A DNA stretch of 64,000 nt from Candidatus Sulfopaludibacter sp. SbA3 (GCA_945888325.1 CAMDAC010000003.1:62001-126000), one strand, 5' to 3'; counted from the stretch's first letter, positions 16,768 to 26,527 are shown. The notes: generated by a model from the sequence alone, not told the origin. Translations and numbers: made by a program.

Positions 16768-17252
16768 CAGCCGGAAGTGACCCGCAGGTTCATGTCTACC
16801 GAACGCGCGTCATAGGCTTCCGCCTTGTCCGGCTTGGTGCCGGCGCCGGTGACGATTTCCAGGGTGTGCGTGACCTTGCCGGCGCTGCCGCCGCCCAGCG
16901 GGATGCCGAAGCCGACACCGACCCCAACTCCCGAATAACCGCCCGAACCTGCCGAGCCGCCGATGCTGACCGAAGGCCCGCCGCTGCGACCCGAGCCTTC
17001 CGAATCCACCGTCTCGTTGGTGATCTCGAACCAGTCCTTCCCCTCCATGAGCGTGATCTCGGAGGCGCGCAGCAGGGCCATGTTGCGAGCGCGGATCGGG
17101 TCCCTGTCGGTATAGGAAACGCGGTGCCGGCCCGTCTCGATCTGCTGCGAGAGATAACCCTCGGCGCGTTCAGATTTGGCGGGACCGTAGACCGGCGTCG
17201 TGGCGCAAGCTGCCATCACGGCGAGGGCGGGGATCAAGAATACGTGTTTCAT
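16767..17252 (-). CDS. CC0125/CC1285-like lipoprotein
   Basis: 161 aa from the ATG at 17252. MKHVFLIPALAVMAAC is a lipoprotein signal (MAAC). The next 75 residues (YGPAKSERAEGYLSQQIE, RVSYTDRDPIRARNMALLRA, KDWFEI) resemble a lipoprotein family first named from Caulobacter CC0125/CC1285; this is recalled, not searched. A Gly/Ser-rich stretch (about 90-125) and a beta-rich end follow. Function unknown. It overlaps the DUF2007 gene by one base and diverges from the polyprenyl synthase gene. Confidence 0.75.
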   Translation of the reverse strand: MKHVFLIPALAVMAACATTPVYGPAKSERAEGYLSQQIETGRHRVSYTDRDPIRARNMALLRASEITLMEGKDWFEITNETVDSEGSGRSGGPSVSIGGSAGSGGYSGVGVGVGFGIPLGGGSAGKVTHTLEIVTGAGTKPDKAEAYDARSVDMNLRVTSG

Positions 17253-17420
17253 GGGCCACATTTAGCGCGAATCGGGCCCGCGTGTCAGCTATTGTCGCTG
17301 AATCATGGTTGATGAACGCGTTGTCATGGAGTGAATAGATGCGGCCCGGTGCCACGTCGCCTTGGCGCCTGTGCCTCGTAGAATTACCGAATACGTCAGA
17401 GCCATCTCCGGAGTTCCGCC

Positions 17421-18434
17421 TTGACCCTTGCCCCCAAACCCAAGAGCAAGGCCGCGTTGTCTTCGCTGGTGGACCGGATGCAGGACCTCGTGGCGGCTGA
17501 CCTGGCCGCTGTGGAGCACCTGCTCGCCACCCGCGCCGCCAGCCCGGTCTCCATCATTCCTGATCTTTCCGGCTATATCGTCTCGGCGGGCGGCAAGCGC
17601 CTGCGGCCGCTGATCACCCTGATCGCGGCCAATGCGGTGGGCAAGGCAAACGCCGCGACCCACGCCCTCGCCGCGGCCGTCGAGTTCATTCACACGGCCA
17701 CCCTGTTGCACGACGACGTCGTCGACGAGAGCGCGCTGCGCCGTGGCAAGCCCGCCGCCAAGGCGATCTGGGGCAACAAGGCCTCGATCCTTGTCGGCGA
17801 CTTCCTGTTCGCCCGCGCCTTCAACCTGCTGGTCGAAACCAACAGCCTTGAGATCCTGAACCGCCTCGCCACCGCCTCGACCGTGATCGCCGAGGGCGAA
17901 GTGCGCCAGCTCGCCGCCATGGCGGCACGCGACCTGCCGACCGAGGAGTACCTCGCCATCGTCGAAGCCAAGACCGGCGCGCTGTTTGAAGCCGCCGCCG
18001 AAACCGGCGCACTCTCCACCACCGGGGCCAGCCACGCCGCCGCGCTCGCCACCTATGGCAAGAATCTCGGCCTGGCCTTCCAGATCATCGACGATGCGCT
18101 CGATTATGGCGGGACGACCTCCGTGATCGGCAAATCGGTCGGCGACGATTTCCGGGAAGGCAAGATCACGCTGCCGGTCATCATCGCGCGCCGCCGGGGC
18201 TCGGACGAGGACCGTGCGTTCTGGGACCGCGCGCTGAACCCTGAAACGCAGGAAGACTCCGACCTCGCCCATGCGGTTCATCTGATCCGCGCCACCGGCG
18301 CCGCGGAAGCGACCGTGCAGGAAGCCGAAGCTTACGCCGCCCTCGCCAAGGGCGCGCTGCGCACGCTGCCCGCCTCGCGGTACCGCGATGCACTGGAAGA
18401 CCTCGCAGACTTCTGCGTCAGCCGCGCCTACTAG
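17421..18434 (+). CDS. ispB: Long-chain polyprenyl diphosphate synthase (octaprenyl/decaprenyl type)
   Basis: 337 aa trans-prenyltransferase that makes the ubiquinone side chain. First Asp-rich motif in LLHDDVVDESALRRG, GGKRLRP upstream, GNKASILVGDFLFARAF between, and second Asp-rich motif in FQIIDDALDY; KSVGDDFREGKITLP near 235. Start is TTG at 17421, supported by GGAG seven bases upstream and absence of a better ATG. Its TAG stop overlaps the stop of the convergent transferase gene by four bases (CTAG). Chain length (C40 or C50) cannot be read from sequence. Confidence 0.93.
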   Translation: MTLAPKPKSKAALSSLVDRMQDLVAADLAAVEHLLATRAASPVSIIPDLSGYIVSAGGKRLRPLITLIAANAVGKANAATHALAAAVEFIHTATLLHDDVVDESALRRGKPAAKAIWGNKASILVGDFLFARAFNLLVETNSLEILNRLATASTVIAEGEVRQLAAMAARDLPTEEYLAIVEAKTGALFEAAAETGALSTTGASHAAALATYGKNLGLAFQIIDDALDYGGTTSVIGKSVGDDFREGKITLPVIIARRRGSDEDRAFWDRALNPETQEDSDLAHAVHLIRATGAAEATVQEAEAYAALAKGALRTLPASRYRDALEDLADFCVSRAY

Positions 18435-19513
18435 CGCCCGCTCGCTGACAACTCACGGCCGAGGGTAACGCGCTGGCGCACCCACAAGCCGCAACCGGCG
18501 ATCAGCAACGCAGAAAACACGATCACATCCAGCGGCCCGCAGCGGGCGCCGTAGAGCCCGGCTGCCGAGGCAAACGGGCCCGCGATCACCGCGCCGGAGC
18601 AGATTGCCGTCATTCCCCACCAGAGGCGCGCGACCTTGCCGTGCGACCAGCCGGCGCGCAGCAACAGCTGGTAAGCATGATCCCGGTGCGCCTGCATCAG
18701 GGGTCGGCCGTGCCGCGCGCGCCAGGCCAGCGTCAGGAACACATCGATCAGGATCGGCAGGCAAAGCGTCAGCGGTATGAGGACAGGCCCGTTGATCGCA
18801 AACATCACGGACGCCCCGCCGATCAATCCGCCTACGGAGAGTGAGCCTGCATCCCCCGCAAACAACTTGCCTGGCAGGTTCCACACCAGGAATCCGGCAA
18901 GCGCCGCAGCGGCGATGAAACACATCGCCATCAAAATGCTTTGTGATCGATCATCGGGCGAATACAGGGAACTGGGAACCAGCATCAGGCCCAGCGCCGC
19001 AAGGATGATCAGCGACGTGCCCATGGCAATGCCATTGGCGCCGTCCATGAAATTGACGGCGTTCGCCATTATGAAAATGAAACTCACCGCGATGACCGCA
19101 CCCAGCGCCCAAGGCAGAGTGACCCCCGCGCCGTCGATCCAGAACGTCCCGGGCTGAGGGCCGAACACCACAGCCGCGGCCGCGCCGCCCAGAAGTGCCA
19201 CAAGCTTCGTCAGGGCTGGCAGACCGAACACGTCATCCGCCCAGCCAAGCAGCGCCGCGAAAACCGTAAAGCCCGCGATCCCTGCGATCGGTGCTGCCAC
19301 AAGCGTCTCAGCCACGGATGGAGCCATCAACGCCAGTGAACCAAGCCCAGCCGCCATCCCGGCCAGCACACCCACACCGCCGGAACTCGGCACCGGTGCA
19401 GCCTGTGTCTTGCGCCCGCCATCCGGCGCATCCTTCGGCCCGAGACGGATCATCAGCCAGCAGACGAACAGGCTGACGGCAAACGGGACTATGGCAATCG
19501 CAAGCAGGCTCAC
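18431..19513 (-). CDS. MraY/WecA-family glycosyl-1-phosphate transferase
   Basis: Multi-pass membrane enzyme, 360 aa, about ten hydrophobic segments. Family motifs: KDAPDGGRKTQ near the N-terminus (substrate loop), NAVNFMDGANGIA (the DxxNxxDG-like catalytic signature) and LFAGDAGSLSVGG. It transfers a sugar phosphate from a UDP-sugar to undecaprenyl phosphate, likely starting O-antigen or another surface glycan. The GTG at 19513 overlaps the ispE stop as GTGA; the longer frame from 19546 is less likely. Confidence 0.88.
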   Translation of the reverse strand: MSLLAIAIVPFAVSLFVCWLMIRLGPKDAPDGGRKTQAAPVPSSGGVGVLAGMAAGLGSLALMAPSVAETLVAAPIAGIAGFTVFAALLGWADDVFGLPALTKLVALLGGAAAAVVFGPQPGTFWIDGAGVTLPWALGAVIAVSFIFIMANAVNFMDGANGIAMGTSLIILAALGLMLVPSSLYSPDDRSQSILMAMCFIAAAALAGFLVWNLPGKLFAGDAGSLSVGGLIGGASVMFAINGPVLIPLTLCLPILIDVFLTLAWRARHGRPLMQAHRDHAYQLLLRAGWSHGKVARLWWGMTAICSGAVIAGPFASAAGLYGARCGPLDVIVFSALLIAGCGLWVRQRVTLGRELSASGR

Positions 19514-20388
19514 GGCGCGGCGCCCAGGTGGCAAGGCGCGGCCCACCAGTCCGGCTTCTCAGCCTTCAGGATGACATACGCCATCTCGGCAAAGGAAATC
19601 GCATCAAACAGTGCGAAACAGGTTGCACCGGACCCGCTCATCCGCGCCAACCGTACGCCTCGCTGCGCGCGCAGAAATGCCAGCACTTCTCCGATCTCGG
19701 GCACCAGCGCCATCGCCGGCGCTTCCAGGTCGTTCCGTTGCCCCAATAGCCAATCGGTCAATAGATCCCGGTCGCTGAAGTCCGGAAACGGATCGATCTC
19801 CGCGAAAGCGGCGCCGGCGCCGGATGCGTCGAAGGCCCTGAACACCGGGCCCGTCGGGCACGCGGCGCCCGGGTTGACCAGCAGCGCCGGAAGCCGCGAC
19901 GGGATTTGCACGGGCAATACACGTTCGCCTTCGCCGCGCATCAGGGAGGCCACACCGGCGAGCGCGACCGGCACATCACCGCCCAGGGTGGGCGCGACGG
20001 CGGTTGCATGCGCCGGATCAATCTCCCACAGGGTCGTCAGCAGACGGAGGGCTGCCGCAGCATCCGAAGAGCCGCCGCCAATGCCTGCCGCCACCGGCAG
20101 CCACTTTTTCAACGTCAGCCGCGCGCCCTTTCCGGTTCCGGACGCCGCCTGCAACGCCCTCGCCGCGCGCAGCACCAGATTGTCGTCCAGCGTTCCGGCC
20201 TCCACCGCAAAGGGGCCACTCACCTCCAGCGTCAGCGCCTCTGCAGCTTCGGCTTCGAGATAATCGCAAAGGTGGTCATCACTGAACACGACCAGAGAAT
20301 CAAGATCGTGCCGGCCATTCGGTTTTGCCGGCCCGACATGCAGGAACAGGTTCACCTTGGCCGCGGCCATCGCCTTGAGAGATGTCAT
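19510..20388 (-). CDS. ispE: 4-diphosphocytidyl-2-C-methyl-D-erythritol kinase
   Basis: GHMP kinase of the MEP isoprenoid pathway. 292 aa. AAAKVNLFLHVG at the N-terminus, the ATP loop VAAGIGGGSSDAAAAL, GGDVPVAL and the C-terminal MSGSGATCFALF are all family signatures. Upstream TPR lipoprotein ends 18 bp before it, and the transferase gene overlaps its stop, so the three form one transcription unit. With polyprenyl synthase nearby it makes a small lipid-carrier neighbourhood. Confidence 0.95.
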   Translation of the reverse strand: MTSLKAMAAAKVNLFLHVGPAKPNGRHDLDSLVVFSDDHLCDYLEAEAAEALTLEVSGPFAVEAGTLDDNLVLRAARALQAASGTGKGARLTLKKWLPVAAGIGGGSSDAAAALRLLTTLWEIDPAHATAVAPTLGGDVPVALAGVASLMRGEGERVLPVQIPSRLPALLVNPGAACPTGPVFRAFDASGAGAAFAEIDPFPDFSDRDLLTDWLLGQRNDLEAPAMALVPEIGEVLAFLRAQRGVRLARMSGSGATCFALFDAISFAEMAYVILKAEKPDWWAAPCHLGAAP

Positions 20389-20406
20389 GCGGCCCCCGCT
20401 GAAACC

Positions 20407-22128
20407 TTAACGTCCCGCTGCTGAACCCGGCGGCGGATCGACAGAAAGCCCGGTCAGCAGCTTCTTTTCGATCTTGGTGCGCTCCTCCGGGGACGGATCA
20501 AGCTTCAGCGCACGGTTCCACTGGAAACCTGCCTCCTTGCGCCGTCCCGCCTGCCAGTAGGCATCGCCCAGGTGATCGTTGAGCGTCGCATCCCCCGGCA
20601 GCAGCGTCACCGCGCGCTCGAGATAATCCACCGCCTCTTCATACTGGCCGAGCCGGTAATGAGCCCAGCCGAGACTGTCGACGATATGCCCGGAATTCGG
20701 CTCCAGGATCAGGGCCTGCCGGATCAGGCCAAACCCGTCTTCCAGCTTGATACCCCGGTCGATCCAGGAATAGCCGAGATAGTTCAGCACCGTCGCGTTT
20801 TCCGGCTCGATTTCCAACGCGGCCTGAAGGTCCGCCTCGGCGCCCGTCCAGTTCGCCTGGCGCTCGCGCGAGGCGCCGCGCACGAAGAACACGCGCCAGT
20901 CCTTTCGCCCTTCCGCTTTGTCGGCCACGACGATTTCGCTCAACAGCGTCTCCGCTTCGCGGTGGCGGTCCAATGCGCGGTAGATGTCGGCCACCTGTAA
21001 TTTCAGGCTGCGCTCCGGCTTGGCTCTCAGCGCCTCCGAGGCGAGGGCCAGCGCCTCTTCCTTCCGGTCCTCCTGCAACAGCGTATTGGCAATCTGCGCC
21101 CGCGCCGTTGCGTAATATGGCGAACTGACCGGCACATCGCTCAGTACACGGATGGCGGCTTCCGGCCGATCGCCTTGCAGCAGGGATTGCCCCAGCAGCG
21201 TACGCGCCTGGTGCAGTTCGGGGTCCAGAGCCACGGCCAGCACGAAATAGACTGCCGCCACATCATCATCGGTCTGGAACATCAGGGCTGAGGCCGGCAG
21301 GAACAGCGCCAGCGCCGCGCCTTGCCGCGTCGTGAACCGTTTCGGCGCAATCGCGTCCCCGCGTTTGATCCGCTCCGCCAATGCCGCCAGCGAGGCGTTG
21401 TAGCCGACTTCGGTGCGGAACTGGTCGAGGATCTCGATGGCCCGGTCTCGCTCACCGCGCGCCGCCAGAAGCTCCGCATAGGTCTCCGCGCCTACGGCGA
21501 GGCGCGCGCCCGACTCCCAGATTGTACGGAACGTCTCAGCGGCCTTCTCGTCCTCGCGCGCCGCCGTCTGGACCAGGCCCATCATATGCAGGGTCGCATT
21601 GTCGAGGCGGGGATCGCCGGTCAGGTTCTTCTGCAGCATCGCCTCGGCCGCCGCGGCCCCTTCCGAGCCCAGCAGCGCCCAGGCTTCAAGGTTGCGCGCG
21701 ATCATGCGGTTGAAGGCGCGCAGGTCGCTGGCCTCGATGATCTCCACGGCGGCGTCCGTCTTGCCGCGCCCGATAGCGTCCACCGCCAGGGTCAGGCGCA
21801 CCAGGCCCGCCTCGCTGCCTGCATCACTGGCGCGGCGCGCGAGGCCAGCGGCCACGCCGTAGTCACCTGCCAGCAAAGCGGAAAACACCGCCCGCTCCGC
21901 CACACCCGCCTCTTCCGGAGCCGTGCCGATGGCGGAGGCGTAGTGCCGGGTCGCCGCCTGCGGGTCATTCGTCATCGCGGCGAAACGCGCGATCATGAAG
22001 TCGCCATAGGCCCGCGCCTCGTCGGGTTGATCATTCGACGGGTAAGAGGTGTGCGAGAAGGGTCCGCTGGCACAGGCCGCAGCGACGAGAAGCGGCGCGA
22101 GCGCCAGCAGGAGCCGGTGAGTTTTCAT
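20407..22128 (-). CDS. Tetratricopeptide-repeat lipoprotein
   Basis: 573 aa. MKTHRLLLALAPLLVAAAC is a lipoprotein signal. The rest is helical TPR: clear units include ALALASEALRAKPERSLKLQ, ADLQAALEIEPENATVLNYL, LIRQALILEPNSGHIVDSLG and YLERAVTLLPGDATLNDHLG. The pattern resembles outer-membrane TPR proteins of alphaproteobacteria. Probable scaffold in the periplasm; partner unknown. It lies 56 bp downstream of the amidase gene and upstream of ispE. Confidence 0.88.
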   Translation of the reverse strand: MKTHRLLLALAPLLVAAACASGPFSHTSYPSNDQPDEARAYGDFMIARFAAMTNDPQAATRHYASAIGTAPEEAGVAERAVFSALLAGDYGVAAGLARRASDAGSEAGLVRLTLAVDAIGRGKTDAAVEIIEASDLRAFNRMIARNLEAWALLGSEGAAAAEAMLQKNLTGDPRLDNATLHMMGLVQTAAREDEKAAETFRTIWESGARLAVGAETYAELLAARGERDRAIEILDQFRTEVGYNASLAALAERIKRGDAIAPKRFTTRQGAALALFLPASALMFQTDDDVAAVYFVLAVALDPELHQARTLLGQSLLQGDRPEAAIRVLSDVPVSSPYYATARAQIANTLLQEDRKEEALALASEALRAKPERSLKLQVADIYRALDRHREAETLLSEIVVADKAEGRKDWRVFFVRGASRERQANWTGAEADLQAALEIEPENATVLNYLGYSWIDRGIKLEDGFGLIRQALILEPNSGHIVDSLGWAHYRLGQYEEAVDYLERAVTLLPGDATLNDHLGDAYWQAGRRKEAGFQWNRALKLDPSPEERTKIEKKLLTGLSVDPPPGSAAGR

Positions 22129-22184
22129 GCGCCGAAATTCGCAGCATCCGGCAGGCGCGGCAAGGGGCGCCGCGCCGCACGTGC

Positions 22185-23408
22185 CTAGTTGGAGGCGAGC
22201 CGCAGGTCCTGCTGGTCGAAATAGCCGTCAATCGCCGCCGCAATAGCCTCGACCGCGGCCTTGCGGCCTTTCTCGGACTGCAGCCGTTTGGCATCGGCCT
22301 CATTGGTCAGGAAGCCGAGCTCAAGCAGCACTGCCGGCACATCGGGTGCCAGCAGCACGTAGAAGCCGGCATTTCGGTGGGTGTTGCGCAGCACCGGTCC
22401 CGCCTTGCCCAGCTGCGGCAGCAGCAATTCGGCAAACTCCGCCGAGCGGGTCTTGGTCTCGCGCTTAACGAGGTCTTCCAGAAGCCCGTTCAGCCTTTCA
22501 GGCGTCCCATCCTCCATGGCGATCTTCCAGTCATTCTTCGTCGCTTCCCGGTCGATCCGGGTCTCGCCGCGCGCCGAGATCGTATAGACGGACGCTCCGG
22601 AGACGCTGGTGGAGCCTGCTGCGTCGGCGTGCAGCGAGATGAACAGTTCCGCGCCCCATTTGCGGGCCAGCGTCACCCGGTCCTCATGCTCGACATAGAC
22701 GTCCGAATCCCGCGTCAGGCGCACGTCATACCGACCGTCCGCATCGAGCACGTCCTTCAGCGCCAGCGCCGCCTTTAGCGTGATGTCCTTTTCCTTGCCG
22801 CCGGTCAGCGCCATGGCGCCGGGATCCTTGCCGCCATGGCCGGGGTCGATCACCACCACATGCCGGCGCGCGCCGCCCGGCTTGCGGCCGGAGGTCACCC
22901 TCGCCCCCGCCAGCTGTTTCAGCGCGTCGGTCCGCGCTTCGGCATACTGCGTCTCCAGTTTGGCAAGCTTCTTGGTGTCGCGCCGGGCCGAGGTCGTGAA
23001 GCGGGCCGGCGAAATCGTATCGAGATCGAGGATGACCCGGTAGGCACGTTCCTTGCCGGTCGGCGGCAGGCGCAGCATCCGGGTCACCGCCATCGGGCGA
23101 TCAAGGTTGAACTCCAGCCGCCCCGGCTCGAGCGACCAGGCCTCCACCCCGCCGGTACCTTCGCCTGCCGCAGAATACCCGTTCTGAGCGAGCGGCAGCA
23201 CAACCTTGCGTTCCCCCGGCAGCTCGGTGAGGAGGCCGTCAGCGGTTTCGGCCACATCCGTCCAGATGGTGATCCGCGTCGGCGCGCCGTCGCCCACGAT
23301 TCGCACCTGCGTGACATCCGCTGCGGCCGGCCAAAGCCAGCTGAAACCGAGTAAAATCAACAGGATAAGCAGCGGTCTCGGCATCTGGGCGTTCGGCGGG
23401 CCTGGCAT
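22185..23408 (-). CDS. amiC: N-acetylmuramoyl-L-alanine amidase with AMIN domain
   Basis: Cleaves the amide bond between MurNAc and the peptide at division. Up to 407 aa; the start may instead be ATG 23384 (MPRPLLILLILLGF), which gives a cleaner signal peptide; neither has a good ribosome-binding site. AMIN-like domain about 30-150, then Amidase_3: VVIDPGHGGKDPG (Zn His), LTRDSDVYV, ELFISLHADA (second Zn His), and ELGFLTNEADAKRL with the catalytic Glu. Diverges from rne. Confidence 0.92.
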   Translation of the reverse strand: MPGPPNAQMPRPLLILLILLGFSWLWPAAADVTQVRIVGDGAPTRITIWTDVAETADGLLTELPGERKVVLPLAQNGYSAAGEGTGGVEAWSLEPGRLEFNLDRPMAVTRMLRLPPTGKERAYRVILDLDTISPARFTTSARRDTKKLAKLETQYAEARTDALKQLAGARVTSGRKPGGARRHVVVIDPGHGGKDPGAMALTGGKEKDITLKAALALKDVLDADGRYDVRLTRDSDVYVEHEDRVTLARKWGAELFISLHADAAGSTSVSGASVYTISARGETRIDREATKNDWKIAMEDGTPERLNGLLEDLVKRETKTRSAEFAELLLPQLGKAGPVLRNTHRNAGFYVLLAPDVPAVLLELGFLTNEADAKRLQSEKGRKAAVEAIAAAIDGYFDQQDLRLASN

Positions 23409-23809
23409 TCGGTGAATAAAACGGATCGCGCCCTCTTAGACCGGTGAAGATTAATCTCCGCTTGATCGCGGCTTAGCAGCGGGTCCGTCCCCATTCGGAA
23501 TTTGGCCCTTTCATTTCCGGGCGAAATTGGGCACTATCCTCTTGTGGCTGTCCGGAAGGGCTGGCCCAAAGGTTTCCCTCTAGCGCGCACCCACCCGGCT
23601 TCCCCGGAAAGGCAAGCGGGCCGCGCGCTCCGGAAAGCAAGGAACAATGCGCAACTGTGCTGCTGCCAATACAGGATTCGCCGGATCGCCCACGCGATTC
23701 GCGGAGCCGTCTGGCGTGGCATATCCCTCACAACTCATAGCCGGCCTTCGGGGCCAACCGAGGCGCACTGCGCCCTGGCCCGCCGCGCCGGACCGAAAGG
23801 TTCTGTTAC
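23409..23809. other. 401-bp divergent amiC/rne leader region
   Basis: No gene recognised; short frames in it lack family resemblance. It must hold the promoter of amiC and the promoter plus a long 5' leader of rne. Long rne leaders mediate RNase E autoregulation in enterobacteria; whether this one does so is inference. Two AT-richer patches occur near 23440-23460 and 23500-23540. Confidence 0.5.
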
Positions 23810-26476
23810 ATGAGCAGATTGATGCTTATCGACGCCGCCCATCCCGAAGAAACTCGGGTGGCAATCGTCAACAATGGCCAGGTTGACGATTTCGACTTCG
23901 AATCGACCGGCAGCGAACAACTCCGCGGAAACATCTATCTCGCCAAAGTGACCCGGGTGGAGCCCTCGCTCCAGGCCGCCTTTGTCGAGTATGGTGGCAA
24001 CCGCCATGGCTTCCTCGCCTTCAGCGAGATCCACCCTGACTATTACCAGCTGCCCGCAGAGGACCGTGAGGCCCTCCTGAAGGAGGCCGCCGAGGAAGCA
24101 GCCGCGGCCATCGAAGCCGATGACGATGATGACGGCCCCTATATTCCCCACGGCATGAACGCCGAGAACGGCAATGCCGAAGATCACTCCGGCCACGACC
24201 ATGATCATGACGAAGAGCATGACCACGGCGATGAGGCCGAAGCCGCCGCGGAAGGCGATTCGGACGAGGACGGCGAGGACGGCGAGGACGGCGGCGAAGA
24301 TGCGCCGAAGCCTCGCCAGCCGCGCCCCCGCGCCCGCAGCGAACGCTCGGCCCGCCCGGCCCAGACCCGCACGCCGATCTCCAAGCGCTACAAGATCCAG
24401 GAAGTGATCCGCCGCCGGCAGGTCATGCTGGTTCAGGTCGTGAAGGAAGAACGCGGGAACAAGGGCGCCGCCCTGACCACCTACCTCTCACTCGCCGGCC
24501 GCTACTCGGTCCTTATGCCCAACACGCCGCGCGGCGGCGGCATCTCCCGCAAGATCGTCAACTCGGCCGACCGCAAGCGCCTCAAGTCCATCGTCTCAGA
24601 GCTCGACATCCCGGAAGGCCAGGGCCTGATCGTCCGCACCGCCGGCGCCAAGCGCACCAAGGCCGAGATCAAGCGCGACTATGATTACCTCTCCAAACTC
24701 TGGGAACAGATCGTCGAGAAGACGCTGACCTCCGAAGCCCCCGCGCTGATCAATGCCGAAGGCGGCCTTGTTCACCGCGCGATGCGTGACATGTTCGACA
24801 AGGAGATCGAGGAAGTCTGGGTCCAGGGCGACGAAGCCTACCGCGAGGCGAAAGACCTTGCGAAAATCATCATGCCGAGCCAGTCCCGCAAGGTTCAGCA
24901 ATGGCGCGAGGATGATCCGCTCTACGTGGCCGAGGCCGTCGAAGGCCAACTCGATTCGATCTACTCGCCGACCGTCCAGCTGAAGTCCGGCGGCTATCTC
25001 GTGATCAACCAGACCGAAGCCCTCGTCGCCATCGACGTGAACTCCGGCAAGTCGACGCGCGAGCGCAATATCGAACAGACCGCCGTGCGCACCAACCTGG
25101 AGGCGGCCGAAGAGGCCTGCCGCCAGATGCGCCTGCGCGATCTCGCCGGCCTGATCGTGATCGACTTCATCGACATGGAGGAGAACAAGAACAACCGCGC
25201 CGTCGAGAAACGCCTGAAGGAGTGCCTGAAGGTTGACCGGGCGCGCGTCCAGCATGGCCGCATCTCGCAGTTCGGCCTGATGGAAATCTCCCGCCAGCGC
25301 CGCCGCCAGGGCGTGCTCCAGGCCACTTCCGATCCATGCCCGGCTTGCAACGGCACGGGCCGCCGCCGCTCGATCCCGTCGGCCGCGCTGCAACTGATCC
25401 GCGCCATCGAGGCCCGCGCCGCGATTGGCGCCCTCAAGGGCATTTCGGTGAAGGCGCCGACAGATGTCGCCCTCTACATCCTCAACAACAAGCGCGAAGC
25501 GCTGATCGAGATCGAACGGGTCGCCGGCTTTGCCGTGTCGATCCATTCCTCCGAAGACATGCTGCCGGGTGACTTCCAACTCGACGCCGAGCGTGACCCG
25601 AATGCCAAGCCGAAGAAGCGCTCTACCCCGCGCTCGCTGATGAAGCCGACCCCGGCTTCCGTGCGCGACGAGGACGATGAAGACGCCGAGGATATCGACG
25701 ACACGGTCGATGCCGAGGATGAGGCAGAAGACGACGCCGCCGAACCGCGCGCCGAAAAGCCTGAAGGCGCCGAAGGCGGAAATGGCGGACGCAAGCGCCG
25801 CCGCCGCCGCCGCGGCGGCAAAGGCCGCGAGGCCCGCGAGACGGGCCTTGAAGTGGTCGATGCCGATGCACGAGTTACGGCCGAGGCTCCGCCGATGTCG
25901 GACGACGACGAAGGCGATGATGAGGACGAAGACGGCGACGAGGGCGGTGTTGCCCCCCGCGCCGAAGGCGAAGAAGGCCCGCGCAAGCGCCGCCGCCGCG
26001 GACGCCGGGGCGGACGCCGCCGCCGCCGTTCGGGCGAAGGCCGGCCGGAAGGTTCCGAGATTGCCGCCATCGCCGATGGCGGGGCCTATCTCGACGGCCT
26101 CTCGGCCAGCGCTGAAGCCATGCTGTCAGACGAGGATGTCGTCGGTGACGGCGAGTTCGCCGTGGCGGATGCGCCGGTCGAATTGGACGTAGCGGTCAAC
26201 GAGCCGCCGGAAGCCGAAGAGGCCCCCGCCCGTAAGCCCCGGCCGCCGCGCCGCAGCCGCGCGAAAGCTGCGCCGGTTGAAGCGGACGCTGAAGCGCCTG
26301 CCGCCGAAGCCGAGGCACCGGCTGCAGAGCCCGCACCTGTGATCGAAGCGCCCGCGCCTGAACCGGAGCCGGTGATGGCCGCCGCCGAAACGCCGGCGCC
26401 TACCCCGGCACCCGCGCCTGCGGCCCAACCGGAAGGCCCGCGCAAGACTGGCTGGTGGAACCGCGGCAAGAAATAG
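23810..26476 (+). CDS. rne: Ribonuclease E
   Basis: Endoribonuclease of the RNA degradosome. 888 aa. The S1 domain (starts at residue 1, GNIYLAKVTRVEPSLQAAFV) is interrupted at about 95-190 by an acidic, His-rich insert (GHDHDHDEEHDHGDE, then poly-Asp/Glu and Pro/Arg). The catalytic core follows: DYDYLSKLWEQI, AIDVNSGKSTRERN and IDFIDM with the Mg-binding Asp residues, then the Zn-link CPAC at 510-513. The last ~270 residues alternate acidic and Arg blocks (RRRRRRGGKGRE, RKRRRRGRRGG), the degradosome/RNA-binding tail, ending TGWWNRGKK. Confidence 0.96.
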   Translation: MSRLMLIDAAHPEETRVAIVNNGQVDDFDFESTGSEQLRGNIYLAKVTRVEPSLQAAFVEYGGNRHGFLAFSEIHPDYYQLPAEDREALLKEAAEEAAAAIEADDDDDGPYIPHGMNAENGNAEDHSGHDHDHDEEHDHGDEAEAAAEGDSDEDGEDGEDGGEDAPKPRQPRPRARSERSARPAQTRTPISKRYKIQEVIRRRQVMLVQVVKEERGNKGAALTTYLSLAGRYSVLMPNTPRGGGISRKIVNSADRKRLKSIVSELDIPEGQGLIVRTAGAKRTKAEIKRDYDYLSKLWEQIVEKTLTSEAPALINAEGGLVHRAMRDMFDKEIEEVWVQGDEAYREAKDLAKIIMPSQSRKVQQWREDDPLYVAEAVEGQLDSIYSPTVQLKSGGYLVINQTEALVAIDVNSGKSTRERNIEQTAVRTNLEAAEEACRQMRLRDLAGLIVIDFIDMEENKNNRAVEKRLKECLKVDRARVQHGRISQFGLMEISRQRRRQGVLQATSDPCPACNGTGRRRSIPSAALQLIRAIEARAAIGALKGISVKAPTDVALYILNNKREALIEIERVAGFAVSIHSSEDMLPGDFQLDAERDPNAKPKKRSTPRSLMKPTPASVRDEDDEDAEDIDDTVDAEDEAEDDAAEPRAEKPEGAEGGNGGRKRRRRRRGGKGREARETGLEVVDADARVTAEAPPMSDDDEGDDEDEDGDEGGVAPRAEGEEGPRKRRRRGRRGGRRRRRSGEGRPEGSEIAAIADGGAYLDGLSASAEAMLSDEDVVGDGEFAVADAPVELDVAVNEPPEAEEAPARKPRPPRRSRAKAAPVEADAEAPAAEAEAPAAEPAPVIEAPAPEPEPVMAAAETPAPTPAPAPAAQPEGPRKTGWWNRGKK

Positions 26477-26500
26477 GCTTGGAAACAGCCAACAATGATG

Positions 26501-26527
26501 AAAGGGCAGCGCAAGCTGCCCTTTTTT
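26501..26527 (+). terminator. Intrinsic terminator of rne
   Basis: GGGCAGC-GCAA-GCTGCCC stem followed by TTTTTT, about 30 bp after the rne stop. Confidence 0.92.

Noticed and set aside
23580-23768. Short minus-strand frames in the rne leader
   Set aside because: Overlap each other, lack ribosome-binding sites and show no conserved features.
24180-24310. GA/CG-rich repetitive codons in rne resembling a tandem repeat
   Set aside because: Explained by the acidic coding insert in RNase E, not an independent repeat.
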